Origin: Macrocystis pyrifera
Taxonomy: Eukaryota; Sar; Phaeophyceae; Laminariales; Laminariaceae
Direction of reading: 5' to 3'
Length of the DNA stretch: 64,000 nucleotides
NCBI GenBank assembly: GCA_031763025.1
Contig: JASSKH010000006.1
Coordinates: 6,073,691-6,137,690, forward strand
Both the position numbers and the translations under genes were made by a program. Positions 30,875 through 41,336 of this stretch are shown here, piece by piece. Below the pieces are notes generated by a model. It made no database searches and was not told the origin of the DNA. It saw nothing but the letters and a program-made list of their open reading frames with translations. The stretch's first letter is position 1; each line of letters starts with the position of its first letter.

Positions 30875-31387
30875 TCATTTGTTGCTTGCCTTAGTCATTT
30901 GACCATTGACCACGCATCCCTTTCGAGACGGAGCACCGTTCTTACTCCTAATAGAGACACCTCCAACAATTGGGCGCTCATTACGCTGTTTCCATAAATT
31001 ACATAGAAACTTTTTGCTAATCTTATCCCCTTCCTGTTTGGCCTCCTGTGGCCACCATCTATCTCCTAGGATAGCGATCGTTTTCTCGCTGCTATTCATT
31101 GTATCAAACTCCTCCATGTCACATTCGTCTATTTTCCTCATCTCCTCTTCTAACACATCCCGTTCCTCCTTGTATATTTCACATTCTCCTACTATGTGAG
31201 TTCTACTCTCTATTGCTTTGCCACACGGGCACATCTGTGCGTCTACGTCCTCCTCTTCCCGGCTACTGGTGTACCTCTTTCTTCTTTCTGGCAGGTCCAG
31301 GTCCCCTACACGAAAGCGCAGTTTCAGCGTTTTCGCGAAGTCCATTGGGCCATGCAGATACGTTTTCATTCCTATTCTTTCCCTCAA
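30875..31387 (-). pseudogene. LINE ORF 3' portion: post-RT region with CCHC knuckle
   Basis: Encodes MCPCGKAIESRTHIVGECEI, a C-x-C...H...C zinc-knuckle typical of LINE ORF2 C-termini, then EKTIAILGDRWWPQ and SRKGCVVNGQMTKASNK before the stop. Part of the broken LINE copy. The upstream fragment is shifted in frame. Confidence 0.8.
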
Positions 31388-32126
31388 TCCCCCGTATATC
31401 TCTAAGCGTTTTTTCCGATTCCATCTTGTTTCTTAGCGCTAGCCTTTCCCTTCTTTCTATCCTTTCTTCTACATCTGCCTTGTACCTCCCAAACTTCCCG
31501 GCGGACATCATCTCTACTTGGTTTCCCCCTAGATCCTTCCATACTTTCTCAACTGCGCCATCCCACCTTATTCCAGCTCGTCCTTTTGATACTTTCTCCC
31601 ATACAGCTCTATCAACTATGGCTGGCAACCTCTTTTTTGGCATGTTCCTTACTTTATATTGCCAGTTCAACTTTCTCATGTCTCTATTTGTCTTGAGTGG
31701 GCGCATTCCCAGTTCTGCTCTTAATACTGTACTACTAGTCGTACTTGAGCATCTTAGGATCTTTTTAGCTGCTGTCATTAGTAATGCTACCAACTGTTTT
31801 ACGAGTTTCGCGTTCCCTTCCCATACTTCTCCTGCATATTCTAGCTTTGGTACTATCATATTCATCAAGATACATCTCTTGATCCTAGTGTCGAGGTTCG
31901 GGTCTGTTAGGATCGCATCCATCTTGCCTACTTGTGTCTTACCCTTTCCTATTACTTTTGCTATATGTGTATCCCAAGAGCAGTCTTTTGAGATCTCTAC
32001 GCCAAGGTATGTATACTGGTCTACGATCGGCAATTCACCTTCTCCCCACTTCCAACTGAAATTTACCGGGTTTACCTTATCTTCGTTGCAAACAACTACT
32101 GCGCATTTCTTGACGTTCGCCGTCAC
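31263..32126 (-). pseudogene. LINE ORF middle: palm end and thumb
   Basis: 287 codons covering NVKKCAVVVCNEDKVNPVNF, YTYLGVEISKDCSWDTHI (the conserved YLGV block after the RT palm), MIVPKLEYAGEVWEGN and RWDGAVEKVWKDLGGNQ. This is family-typical non-LTR RT sequence. The frame breaks against its neighbours on both sides. Confidence 0.85.
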
Positions 32127-32146
32127 CCTCCATTTCCTGGTGTATT

Positions 32147-32676
32147 CTAGACCACCTTCTCTATTTGTTTCTGCAATCCTTCGGGTGTTTCTGATATCCC
32201 CACGAAGTCATCCGCAAACATCAATCCCGACACCGTATCTTCCCCTACCGTGACTCCCTGCCTTGCTCCCTCGACTGCTACTATCAGGTCGTTAATATAT
32301 ATCTTGAATAAGTTAGGTGACAACGTACATCCCTGTGCAGCACCTTGTAAAATATCAACATACTTCGATATTTCCCCGTCCAGCATCACAGCACTTCTCG
32401 CACATTCCGTCATCTTTTTCATCATTCTCCACATCTTTCCTCTGATTCCTATTTCCCACAGTTTTTTTTCCACAATCCATTTCTCCATACTGTGTCGTAG
32501 GCTTTCTGCACATCTAGAAAGAAACAGTACGTTGTTAGTCCCGCGTCTTTCCTACCTTGGATATTCTTACCTAAGGTGTACACATGGTCTACGCAGCTAC
32601 GGTTTGGCCTAAACCCTGCTTGTCCTTCGCTTATTTTGTCTTCCTTCTCCATCATCGTTCCCATTCTATCGTTCAA
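32147..32676 (-). pseudogene. LINE reverse transcriptase palm (two frames)
   Basis: Two overlapping frames hold the catalytic core: FFLDVQKAYDTVW (first Asp region), QGCTLSPNLFKIYINDL and SGLMFADDFVGIS (the Asp-Asp pair). A frameshift near 32470 separates them. Confidence 0.85.
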
Positions 32677-33068
32677 AATCTTACAAAATGTTTTGCCTAC
32701 TGTGCTTAGTAGCGTTATCCCTCTATAGTTCCCCGGGTCAGCCTTATCTCCTTTCTTGAATAGATTTACTACTACTCCTTCTCTCTACCTCCTAGGTGCG
32801 TGCTCGTTTTTTCCATATCCAGTTATACAACATAACCATCATGGTAAGCATTCCTTCTCCCCCGTACTTCATAAATTCATTCACTATTTGGTCTGCCCCT
32901 GCTGCCTTTCTATTCTTAAGTTTAGCTACACACTTCTTTACCTCTGCCCTTGTGAACTCTCTCTGTAACCCTCCCGAACCACTGTCTTCCCTTTCTGATG
33001 TATCTACGTTCGCCTCTGCCCACGCGTTGATTTCCTTCTCGAATTCTGCATCGAACGTTTCGTTGGCT

Positions 33069-33245
33069 GTGGGCGCGGGGAGGGAGGGGAGAGAGGAAAA
33101 GGGAGGGGCGAGGTGGCAGGGCGGGGGCGGGGTGTGGGGGAGGAGGGAGGGGGTCCGGAGGGCGGAACAAGGGGGTGGAGGGGTGGGACGTAGGAGGGTG
33201 TAAATACTTGGAAATAAGCACCAGCCCTTTTCGCAGTGTGAGTGG
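33069..33245. repeat. GC- and purine-rich block at the LINE 5' break
   Basis: GGGGAGGGAGGGGAGAGAGG-like sequence begins exactly where LINE homology stops and ends before unique sequence. It may mark a 5'-junction rearrangement. Confidence 0.5.
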
Positions 33246-33722
33246 TTTTCACCCGGACATCGCGACCGAAGCAATGAGAGGGTTGATCTTGTACCTTGTA
33301 CACCCCTTTGGAATTCAGATATAGCGACCAGATTACTGAAATAACGACCAGACAAAACAATCCCAGTATTGAGTGTTGGACACCTGCTGATAGTGAATCT
33401 TCCGAGGTACTCGTAGCTGTTTGAGGGCTACATAATGAGCAGCTCGAACAACCCATTAATAGGTTAGTAGAGCGTGTCCAAGCCATACCATCACCGGCGG
33501 GATGGATTGACCCACAATTAGAGTCTTTCCTAGCACAGCATCTAAGCCGGCCGAATCAAGCTAGAGTCTTACCAAGCACAGCATCCCAGAACTGATCACT
33601 GGCTTTGGCTTCGGGTCGGAGGGCGACTTTAGGCGCCAAGCACAAAACCTCCGTAAATATTCACCATCAACCGGTGACCACGCCTCGCTAAGGAAAATAC
33701 GCAATACCGGCCTTTTTACGTC

Positions 33723-34300
33723 ATGCAGGGGCAGTCACGCGGGGGACTCGAGGTTGGCAAGGGCAGTCACGCGGCTCCGCCGCGTGTTTTCGCGGCAATT
33801 TTCCAACAAACATTCGGGCGGCCGAAAGGCAAGCTTTTACCAAAAAGATCCGAATCCTGCACAAAGTTTTGTGCCGACCCGTCCTGCACATACAAGGCGA
33901 GTGCCATAACATAAGTGTTCGTAGAGATAGTAACATGGCCCATCCACGTCCCGGTGAGGGTGTCACAGAGGGGCACGTTTACTGGCGTAGAAGGCGACTA
34001 CGCGAATGGTTAGCGTCGTCCCCATTGTACTCTTCTGTTGTTTGTACTACTGTTGTACCAGTATACGTTTCTACAACGGGGACATCGCTGAGTAATCATC
34101 ATTTACGTAGACCGAGTGTGTGTCGCGATAAGGGAAAACGGCATACGTATAAGAAGGCGCACCATGTTTGCCCGCTTCAGGGGGTTAGGGGTCAGGGGTT
34201 AGGGGGCATTCAGGGTTTTGAAAGTGGGGGTATAAAAACGCTCAATAGAAAGGACTTTGTCCGCAGGTTGATTAGAATGAAACCTCTACCTGCCGCTTGA
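33723..34300 (+). other. Uncertain coding interval
   Basis: Two overlapping plus frames (one with FGRPKGKLLPKRSESCTKFC, one with KTLNRKDFVRRLIRMKPLP before a stop at 34298) and a minus frame have plausible composition, but no clean splice chain links them. The 3' part runs through GGGGTTAGGGG repeats (34177-34208). Confidence 0.2.
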
Positions 34301-34814
34301 CAAAAAGACACAACACGACAGATGACCTGAAGGAAACGAGTGCTCCCCAACCCACCCTCGTGCCGTCCTTACGCCCGACTCTGGATGCATGCCGTCACAT
34401 CGGCACTCTTTAAGTGAGTTGTGATCGGGTCCACTCGATGCGACCTATGCACGTATCACACAGCAGTAGGACCCGCCAAATCTGATACTCTGTGTACGTA
34501 ACGGACGTTGGTATATCATATCCACGAGACCGCTAATCCCGGGCGGACTCGGTGCTACTACTGCTGTAAATACCTAGCGGTACTACGCTGCTCCTGCTGT
34601 GTTGCTTGAGGGCGGTACCGGCTCCCAGTCGAAAATCATCAACAGGTACCGGGTAATATACATATCCCCCTTGCCGTCACCATCATTATTACTTCAGTAA
34701 GGTATTCCTCGGGACGCCTTGTCGACTCCGGGACGATATCCCGAGGGACTCAGTTACCCCCCTGGACTAAACGGTACTAATTGTGTGGGATATGGCATCG
34801 CGGGATGTGTTTGT

Positions 34815-35380
34815 GTGTGGGGGAACGGGATTTACATTTTTCCGTGGCGCGGGAACGGGATATTATATTTGGTGCAGGACGCATTTGTGCGGGAACGGGG
34901 TTTCCCAGTGATCACGGGACCACGGGATTATCCCGAATCCCGTTCAAAACCGGGGGATTTCTGGCTGGCTTCGACTGTTGCGTGGTGCATCCGTCGCCTT
35001 CACACACCTCATGAGAAACGTGACCCAATTTCGTTCGTTGTGGGTTTTTGTGGGGAGCTGCAGCTCTCGGCAAGTGAGGTGCAAACGTGCAGTTGGGGGT
35101 TGTTATTAATAGTCTCTTTTTGAGCGGTACGTGTTTGTGCGGGAACGGGATATGATAATCTGTGCGGGACACGTTTGATTCGGAACGGGATTTACACTTC
35201 TCCGTGGCGCGGCTGCGGAATATTATTATTATTCATTATTATTATTATTATTAGAACGGGAACGCGTTTGTGCGAGTACGGGATTCCACAAAATGTTCAT
35301 CGCGGGACTAGGGGATTATCCCGAATCCTGCACGAAACCGTGGGAAAAATCCCGCGGGAAAAAATCTCAGAGGAATTTCT
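34815..35380. repeat. GGGAACGGGAT-type tandem and dispersed repeat
   Basis: GTTTGTGCGGGAACGGGAT, TTTACA(C/T)TT(C/T)TCCGTGGCGC and GGGATTATCCCGAATCC recur at 34815-34960 and 35120-35380. A (TTA)n run sits at 35221-35252. The frame over 34719-35123 is repeat-derived. Confidence 0.7.
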
Positions 35381-35469
35381 AACATAAAAAACTAAATTTG
35401 GTGACGTTTCCTATGTTCAGCAGTACTTTTATTATTTTTTTGTTTTTTTTTTTTTTTAAATGTATTACG

Positions 35470-35750
35470 CAGCTTGCAAAGTTGAGTACCAACGATTTAA
35501 TCAGTCGAGCTCACAACTGACGTATTTCAAGATTTGTAAACCCGGGCAGCATCCAGGGGAGCCGCTGGCCTATATCTTTGACAAGGAATTACATATAGAA
35601 TACGCGCGTTCGGTTTATCACAATACTTGTGTAAAATTCGGTAAAAATGGAATATAGACGAGGTGTATTATGCAGCTTGCAAAGTTGAGTATCAACTATT
35701 TAAACAGTCGAACTCACAGCTGACGTATTTCAAAATTTTGTATTTCAAAA
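35470..35750. repeat. Direct repeat pair (~100 bp), TTATGCAGCTTGCAAAGTTG
   Basis: GTATTACGCAGCTTGCAAAG..GACGTATTTCAAGATTT (35461-35540) recurs as GTATTATGCAGCTTGCAAAG..GACGTATTTCAAAATTT (35663-35738). Non-coding duplication. Confidence 0.7.
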
Positions 35751-35822
35751 TTTATAAAAAAATGTTTTCGGGCGAGGCGCGAAACTCTCACTCGTTCCCA
35801 TCGTATCGTACTGCGTATTTTG

Positions 35823-36157
35823 TTTTTTTTTTTTTTTTTTTTGTTCATCACTTTTACTTTCCAGCCCACTCGTAGGAGGTTTTACCCTCGACGATCTTCT
35901 GGGCAAGCCGTGGTCACAGGTGTCGTCCCTTCTCCCCCCCGGTACGTGCCTTTAGTTTTTATCGCGCATAGGGTTCAGCATTCCCACTGCTCGTCGACTT
36001 TCATCGAATGTACAGCTAACTCACGCTCTCGCGCTTTCCGCTAATCAATTTTATGCAAGAAAAAGTCCCTACGAGCATGCACTCGGTGAGACTCGAACTC
36101 ACGAAATTGATCTTGATAGGCTCGCGGACCACCTACCAAGCCACCGGGGACGCCGGC
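35823..36157 (-). mobile_element. tRNA-derived SINE, copy 2
   Basis: Same length and order as copy 1 at 18979-19303: poly(T)20 on plus at 35823-35842, body, then the tRNA head with a perfectly paired T-arm GTGAG-TTCGAGT-CTCAC (minus strand) and CCACCTACCAAGCCACCGGG at box A (plus-strand reading). The intact T-stem and long tail suggest a recent insertion. Confidence 0.9.
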
Positions 36158-36540
36158 TCGTATACCTGGTAATAAATCAAATACCACAGGTACAGCAGCA
36201 GTAGTACTAACTATTAATACTACCAGGTATTAGTTATGCACGACAAAGACAACCCACTACTGCCGTAAACATTGCTGCTGCGAGTTGCCAAGAGTGAGGT
36301 CAGCAGCACCATAACAGACAGAGTACTTTTATACCTACTGCCTTGCTGTGCTATTTGGTACTGACTGCTGTTGTACCTGGTATGGGCGGAAGACGGAACC
36401 GCCGTGACACATATATTCGAGTACATTTACTCGTACTGCTGTACTGCTGCTGTACGTGGCCTTTGTTTTGTGTTTTGTCAGATCGATGTGTTTATCAGGT
36501 AGCTGGCGTATGTACGAACGTTGTTCTTGTCGTACCCATC

Positions 36541-36712
36541 TCAACGGCATGACACTACGTTGTCTAATCGGCTTGCGGACACGGTATTGCGATGTACTAT
36601 GTGGGTTTCGTTGTTTATGACCACAGAGCTTGTGTCTCTCTCGAGTGAACTGCGAAGAGTCACCACGGACACTGGACTGTGTGTGCTGGATGTCCACGAG
36701 TGACCAACAAGA
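36541..36712 (-). repeat. Rep-4, diverged inverted copy
   Basis: The minus strand carries TGGACATCCAGCAC, CAGTGTCCGTGG, and GAGAGAGACACAAGCTCTGT matching the Rep-4 segment CGACATCCAGCAC..AGTGTCCGTGCC..GAGAGATACGAGTTCTGT at 2420-2490. Confidence 0.45.
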
Positions 36713-37228
36713 ACGAACACACACATCTACCTGTTATGTAGGTATATAAGAATACACCCGACCCACCATCATCACGGTCACAGACTTAGCATATGATGCA
36801 TACCAGGAACATTACATAGCACATGTTGACTGACCTGTGGCTATTGGTGCTGGACTGCTGTTATTGCTGCGGGTGCGGGCTGGTGCTGCGCTGCTGCTGC
36901 ACACACTGCTGAAGAGAAATGGTACTGGTACTGCTGCGGCTGCTGTACGAAGAATTTGAAATCGAGTCTTGATCGATTTGATTGGGCTTTGGGTGTACAC
37001 GAAGGAGGAACAGGAGTTTGATCATTTTCATTTTGGTTTGTACCTTTTCCCCCAGTTTTCTCCCTTTTCCCTGCTTTTCGCTATTTTCAGTTTATTTTTC
37101 CGTTTTCCCAACGCAATGTCAGCTATTGGGAAACCGAAACCACTTTTCACTTTTCTCGTCGGCAAACAAACACAAACAAACCGTTGACCAGCGCGTCGTT
37201 GTCCCACATATACAGTGACCCCTTGCTA

Positions 37229-38521
37229 GCACGCACAGCGACAGCAGTAGGGGAGGTCCTTCTCCCCAAGCCAGGCGCCTTAGCCCTTGCCCGATAACTT
37301 CAGAGGAGCCAGGCCTCTATAATTGTGGAGAAGCCTGGGCCGAGCATGGGGCAGTTTCGACACGCAGACAGAACCTACTTCGTCGCTGCCTCCCGACCAC
37401 TTTCCGAGTTGAAGCCCTCCATGAGAGCCTCGCGACGGCCGCCTCCTCCGCTGCCCCCGAGGGCACCTCTACGGAAGCCACCGCCACAGCAGCAGCAGCC
37501 TCCTCGCAACGGTGACTCCTTCTCGCCGGTGCTTCTTTCGCCTGGTGCGGTGCGGTCGGCTGCCCCGGAGGTCACCGCCGGCAGTGGTCCGTGCTTTCCC
37601 CCGCCGCCGCAGCGGCGGCCGCTCCTGGTCCCGAGGAGGACCCATTGATTGTTGAGCGCTGTTTCAACCTGGCCAAGCTTATGCTCTCGCCCGAAGGTCT
37701 GGCGATAAAGAAGATCACCCTCGAGGGCTTCGCCACCCCTACGTCGCTAAGGCTCCTCCACCACGAGCCTCCCGCTTCCGCCCTGCTGGCACTCACCTGG
37801 CTCGAACATGACACGGTAGGGCTCGATATCCGCGGACTGACGACCGTAAGCCGCGGCTTCTTAGACAGGGGTGATGCGGCGAGATCGAGTCAGTGTCAGG
37901 GAACAGCAGCAGTACCAGCAGCAGGAGCAGCAGGAGAAGCAGCAGCAGCATGGTTTGAACGTAAGAGTCACGATGCGGAGGAGGGGCAGATATTAGACAA
38001 CCTTGTTGGGGGGGCTGAGAAGAACGGGGGTGCGGGCAGCCGGTGCTGCTGGGCCAGACAGGGGTCTCTGATTGTCGTGTTAGCGTGGTTGAGTGGCGTC
38101 GAGGTTGTGCTCGAGGCGGCCTCGCGGGAACAGAGGGACTTGTTGGCGCGTTGCGTAGAGCTGATGATGTCGGATGTGCTGAGGCTGGAAGGTCCCCTGC
38201 AGCAGGAGCAGGAGCAGCAGCAGCAGCAGCAGGATGCTGCATCTCTGGACCGGCAAGGTGACTATTGCTGTCACGACGACGACGGTGACGTGCTCGACGA
38301 CGACGACGACAACTACGACAACAACATTAGTAGCAACGACCGCGAAGCAGTTGCTCAGCGCCGTGCGTTGGATGGCGACGGGCGGGATTTACAGCACCGT
38401 CAGGAGCCCCTCCATGCCACCACCACCACCCCAGGAACAAAGGACAAAGGCAGCACAACCAGCACCGCTGCTGCTCTTTCGGAACTCTCCACCTCCCGGA
38501 ACGGAAGCTTGTCTCCACCCG

Positions 38522-38553
<32 letters not shown>

Positions 38554-38703
38554 GGTGCTCCTCGCTGTAGCCCTTCCCCCCCCCCCATCATCGGTACTGC
38601 CTGCATCACCGCCGCTGCCTACATCAGCGCGGGCGGCCCACGGGTCGCAGCAGCTTCGAGCGATCTCTTGTGCGAGGTTCCAGCGCTCCCGACGCCGTTT
38701 TGA
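37229..38703 (+). CDS. Coding block with PH-like domain A (exon boundaries uncertain)
   Basis: One plus frame is open from just after an acceptor (CTTGCTAG, 37228) to 38703 except for a single TGA at 37513-37515. The first segment reads NCGEAWAEHGAVSTRR, TTFRVEALHESLATAASSA and an Ala/Thr linker. The second contains ERCFNLAKLMLSPEGLAIKK, TSLRLLHHEPP, ALTWLEHDTVGLDIRGLTTV and LIVVLAWLSGVEVVLEAAS then REQRDLLARCVELM. Spacing of strand-like blocks and a final amphipathic helix resembles a PLC-type PH domain. PH domains generally bind phosphoinositides or proteins (family knowledge). A possible intron (GTAAGAG at 37969 to ..CCAGACAG at ~38064) lies inside. After the helix come poly-Gln, Asp-rich and poly-Pro tails that may be non-coding. 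The same pattern recurs at 48.1-51.9 kb. I infer a signalling or scaffold protein and am unsure beyond that. Confidence 0.5.
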
Positions 38704-38997
38704 GCAGGCAACCCGGATCCAGCAGCGGCCGCGGCCTTGGTAACCTTGCTGGCCTTGCTGCCCGTGCTCGAAGCACGGGAGGGTCTCTGAGTCCGGCACC
38801 TGGGAATGGGAGGAGAAGGAGCCGCCGGAGCGCGGGGTGGGCGGAGGGAGGGGTTGGAGCGGGCCCGGCGGGGGGGCGCTGCGATGCGGAGGCGGCTGTA
38901 GAGCTGAGGCGGAGGACGGAGGGGGTGATGGCGCACATACTGCTGGGGTATGATAGGGCGAAGGATGAGGCCCGGGCGGCGGCTTGGCGTGTCGGGG
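38704..38997 (+). CDS. Candidate exon after PH-like block A
   Basis: A frame different from the preceding block reads SGRGLGNLAGLAARARSTGG, an Arg/Gly-rich middle, then AVELRRRTEGVMAHILLGYD and RAKDEARAAAWRVGG, ending at a strong donor (TCGGGG before GTGAGTGG) in phase 1. The frame change means an intron or different exon usage near 38.2-38.7 kb. No receiving exon in phase 1 was secured downstream. Confidence 0.35.
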
Positions 38998-39039
38998 GTG
39001 AGTGGTAAATGCTGATGCCAGGTACCAGGTATTTGTTAC

Positions 39040-40000
39040 AAGGTACTGCTACTGTAGCACTGCTGTAATATGTACCAATGGGCGGAGATATAATAAACAT
39101 TTCAATAATAATACCAATACCAAGAGGTCCTTATATCTCCGCGCATTGTGGTACTTACGTGGTGTTGTTGATGTCAATACTACTGACTACTGCTGTACAA
39201 GTACATGTAATATTAATATTAATAATTGTGTACCGTGTACTGCTTGACATGAATGATACCAGGGACCAGTCCATGAGTCAGTACCTGCCTGGTATACACA
39301 CCCCGTGAAACGCGCGATCGAATGATCACTATATATTAATATTAATATTACCTACCAGGTATCAACTATTAATGGTATGACACCAAGCTTGCGAAGATGA
39401 GTTGGGAGTAAATTTTCAATATGGATCACAAAGTGGTACTATTAATACAATAACGTGCTGCCTCACAGATTCAAGTCATGTGTTGTATTCAGTGCTGTAG
39501 TGCCAAGTGGCATGCTGCGCGCTTGTCGTATCCTTGACTCGTCCTAAATGCAGGACGGGAGTGCAACGAATTTCGTGGCGGGTTGTCTGTCTCATTGATC
39601 TGACTTGTCCAGCCTGGCTTCTCGACCGCCCGGTTGTTTGTGAAAGCACGCCCCTGCCGGCCTCGAGGCTCCCGCGAGGGCTGGGGTTGGGCTTAGGGCT
39701 AGGGCTAGGGCTTGGGTCGGGTTGGTCTGTGCCGACATGTGTAAGATCGAAATCGACCACGAAGGAAGCAGCAGCTCGAGCTACAGACAACAGATAGTAC
39801 AAACAAATGGAAAAAGGGCAGTCACCATGCTACTGATGTCTATCTACAGCAGCAGTAGCATGTCGTACTCGTACGACATGATCTCCCGTTCAATATATTT
39901 CTGACGACCAGGTATTATATCCCAACACCAACGTGGTAACAATATATACCTGGTATTCGTCACAAACGATGTTGATGTGTTGTTTCAATTGAACGATTTC
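39040..40000. other. Intronic or intergenic, AT-rich, with repeated words
   Basis: Rich in ATTAATATTAAT, TACTGCTGTA and TACCAGGTA words (39025, 39354, 39948), plus a GGGCTAGGGCTAGGGCTT stretch at 39692-39713. No exon supported. Confidence 0.5.
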
Positions 40001-40058
40001 ACCCCCTCTGAACGAATCCCCAACCGTCGAGGGCGTTATTGTTATTACGTCATTATTA

Positions 40059-40330
40059 TTATTGTAATATTGCAAGCTTCGCCCGGGCAGGCGTGCGATC
40101 GTTCTTCACCGCTCGTTTTCTCTTCACAGTTAGTTCAAGAACGGCGAAAAGGCTGCTATTATTATTCGTAATAGAAGTCGAACGGTATTCTCCTCGGATG
40201 ACTCTTCTGGACCAGATCTTTCCGAAAACACCTTCTGCAGCAGCAGTAGCAGCAGTGTTGGCAATCTTAACCTCCCCGTTCTGGGGAAAATGTGTACTAA
40301 TAACGCTGCTGTCAATCGATCGCTCCCCCA

Positions 40331-40383
<53 letters not shown>

Positions 40384-40433
40384 TGCGCTTTTCCTACGTA
40401 CACAGAAGGTTCCAATCTATTATTAATGATCAT
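40059..40433 (-). other. Possible minus-strand exon with poly-Ser (CAG) run
   Basis: A minus frame reads a Ser-12 run from (AGC)n, then NMGERSIDSSVISTHFPQNG, EVKIANTAATAAAEGVFGKI and WSRRVIRGEY. The composition after the Ser run is protein-like. The opposite strand is a poly-Leu frame. Splice sites were not settled. It may belong with the minus exons at 40.9-41.3 kb. Confidence 0.25.
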
Positions 40434-40500
40434 TAGACCGCTATCAACATGACAAGAGAAGGTTCAAATCTATTATTGAATAGTAGACCGCTTTCAATAC
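40405..40500. repeat. ~50-bp tandem duplication
   Basis: GAAGGTTCCAATCTATTATT..TAGACCGCTATCAA is repeated as GAAGGTTCAAATCTATTATT..TAGACCGCTTTCAA. Confidence 0.75.
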
Positions 40501-40549
40501 TACCGTTGTCGTTCTCTTCCGTGAGAAGTAAGTTCAGTCAGGTTTAGTC

Positions 40550-40612
40550 AGGTTTTGGGGACAAACTCCTCAAATTCCAAGTGGTTTGTCTCCGAAACGA
40601 GACTGCAGGATT
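40550..40612. repeat. Rep-5, copy 2
   Basis: GGGGACAAACTCCTCAAATT and GTGGTTTGTCTCCGAAAC form an inverted pair, with ACTGCAGGA following. It matches 51297-51355. Confidence 0.5.
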
Positions 40613-40894
40613 GCGGTACTATTAATAATAAAAGCGTTAAGTTAAGGAGTCCGTGGTCGCTGAAAGGTGCTGGAGCCCTATTTCTAGGAGATCCGAGAAA
40701 CCATGAAAAACATCAAAATTGAGCTGGGAACCACTATTAATATTAATATTTATACGTTTTCCACGTACAAAAGACACGAGACGACGAAGCAATGGGAGAC
40801 GCACACATCAAAAAGGAAAAGCAATGTGCTAAACTGCTGAGGTAACTTGGCCGCGGGTATCCACTCAACGTCAGCGTAGAGTTTTTATTTTTAC

Positions 40895-41086
40895 CGACCT
40901 CCAGGTATTTGTCCACTCCAGAGTTATTGGAGCCTGTCCTGCTGCGACCACAGGCTGACTGCATGGCATTGTTGGTGGGAGCAGGTTTAACAACCTGGAA
41001 GAAAGGATCTTTAGGGGTGTTTTTGACTTGAAAATTGCGTAGCGCGGTCTGCACTTCGGAATCGTCGTCCGCAATTGAGAAATTTC
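40895..41086 (-). CDS. Candidate minus-strand exon (192 bp), unknown
   Basis: Acceptor CGTCGAACCAG and donor GGAGGTCG before GTAAAAAT on the minus strand. Two frames are open: one reads GNFSIADDDSEVQTALRNFQ, KDPFFQVVKPAPTNNAMQSA and NNSGVDKYLE (natural, D/S/N-rich); the other reads EISQLRTTIP... and is the one in phase with the exon at 41212-41290. I cannot decide between them. The product is not recognised. It sits on the strand opposite the PH-like blocks, so it is either a separate gene between them or nested in an intron. Confidence 0.3.
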
Positions 41087-41154
41087 CTGGTTCGACGCAA
41101 ACGCCTCGCAGCCGCGTTTATGGCCAATTTTGGCCCGTTTAGGCTGCGGTTTGG

Positions 41155-41200
41155 GGTCAGGGTTAGGGTTAGGGTTAGAGTCAGGGTCAGGGGTTGGATC
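41155..41200. repeat. Interstitial TTAGGG-like repeat
   Basis: GGTCAGGGTTAGGGTTAGGG then TTAGAGTCAGGGTCAGGGG. Short and imperfect, with the TTAGGG unit typical of many eukaryotic telomeres. Confidence 0.7.
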
Positions 41201-41211
41201 TTCGCCCGTAC

Positions 41212-41290
41212 CTTGATCCCATCAGGGACCAAAATACCTGAACAGCGTACCAACCTAAAGATTCCTTCTCCCAGATTGTAAGGGGACCTC
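41212..41290 (-). CDS. Candidate minus-strand exon upstream of 40895-41086
   Basis: Reads YNLGEGIFRLVRCSGILVPD then GIK and stops at a donor (ATCAAG before GTACGGGC), phase 0. The 5' limit was not fixed. A second frame (LTIWEKESLGWYAVQVFWSL) is also open, so support is limited. Confidence 0.3.
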
Positions 41291-41310
41291 TTCGGTGATG
41301 AGTTAATGTG

Positions 41311-41336
41311 AGAACAACAACAACAACAACAACAAC
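41311..41336. repeat. (CAA)n microsatellite
   Basis: Eight CAA/ACA units. Non-coding. Confidence 0.9.

Larger units (their letters stand above)
30870..33068 (-). mobile_element. C-tailed non-LTR retrotransposon (LINE), copy 1
   Basis: A 2.2-kb, 5'-truncated LINE. Reading 5' to 3' on minus: a linker with NRKAAGADQIVNEFMKYGG (near 32.9 kb), RT segments with GQAGFRPNRSCVDHVYTLGK and FFLDVQKAYDTVW (32449-32676), GCTLSPNLFKIYINDL and FADD (32147-32488), the post-RT thumb region with PKLEYAGEVWEGN (31263-32126), and a C-terminal CCHC-like CPCGK...H...C (30875-31387). The pieces lie in different frames, so the copy is dead. The stop codon sits six bases before the poly(C) tail, leaving essentially no 3' UTR. 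At 33068 the element departs into a purine-rich GC block. Confidence 0.9.

Noticed and set aside
34719-35123. 134-codon plus frame
   Set aside because: Made of the GGGAACGGGAT repeat, with a FPWRGNGI motif repeated because the DNA is repeated.
41155-41200. Chromosome end
   Set aside because: Only about three TTAGGG-like units with variants, flanked by ordinary sequence. An interstitial repeat.
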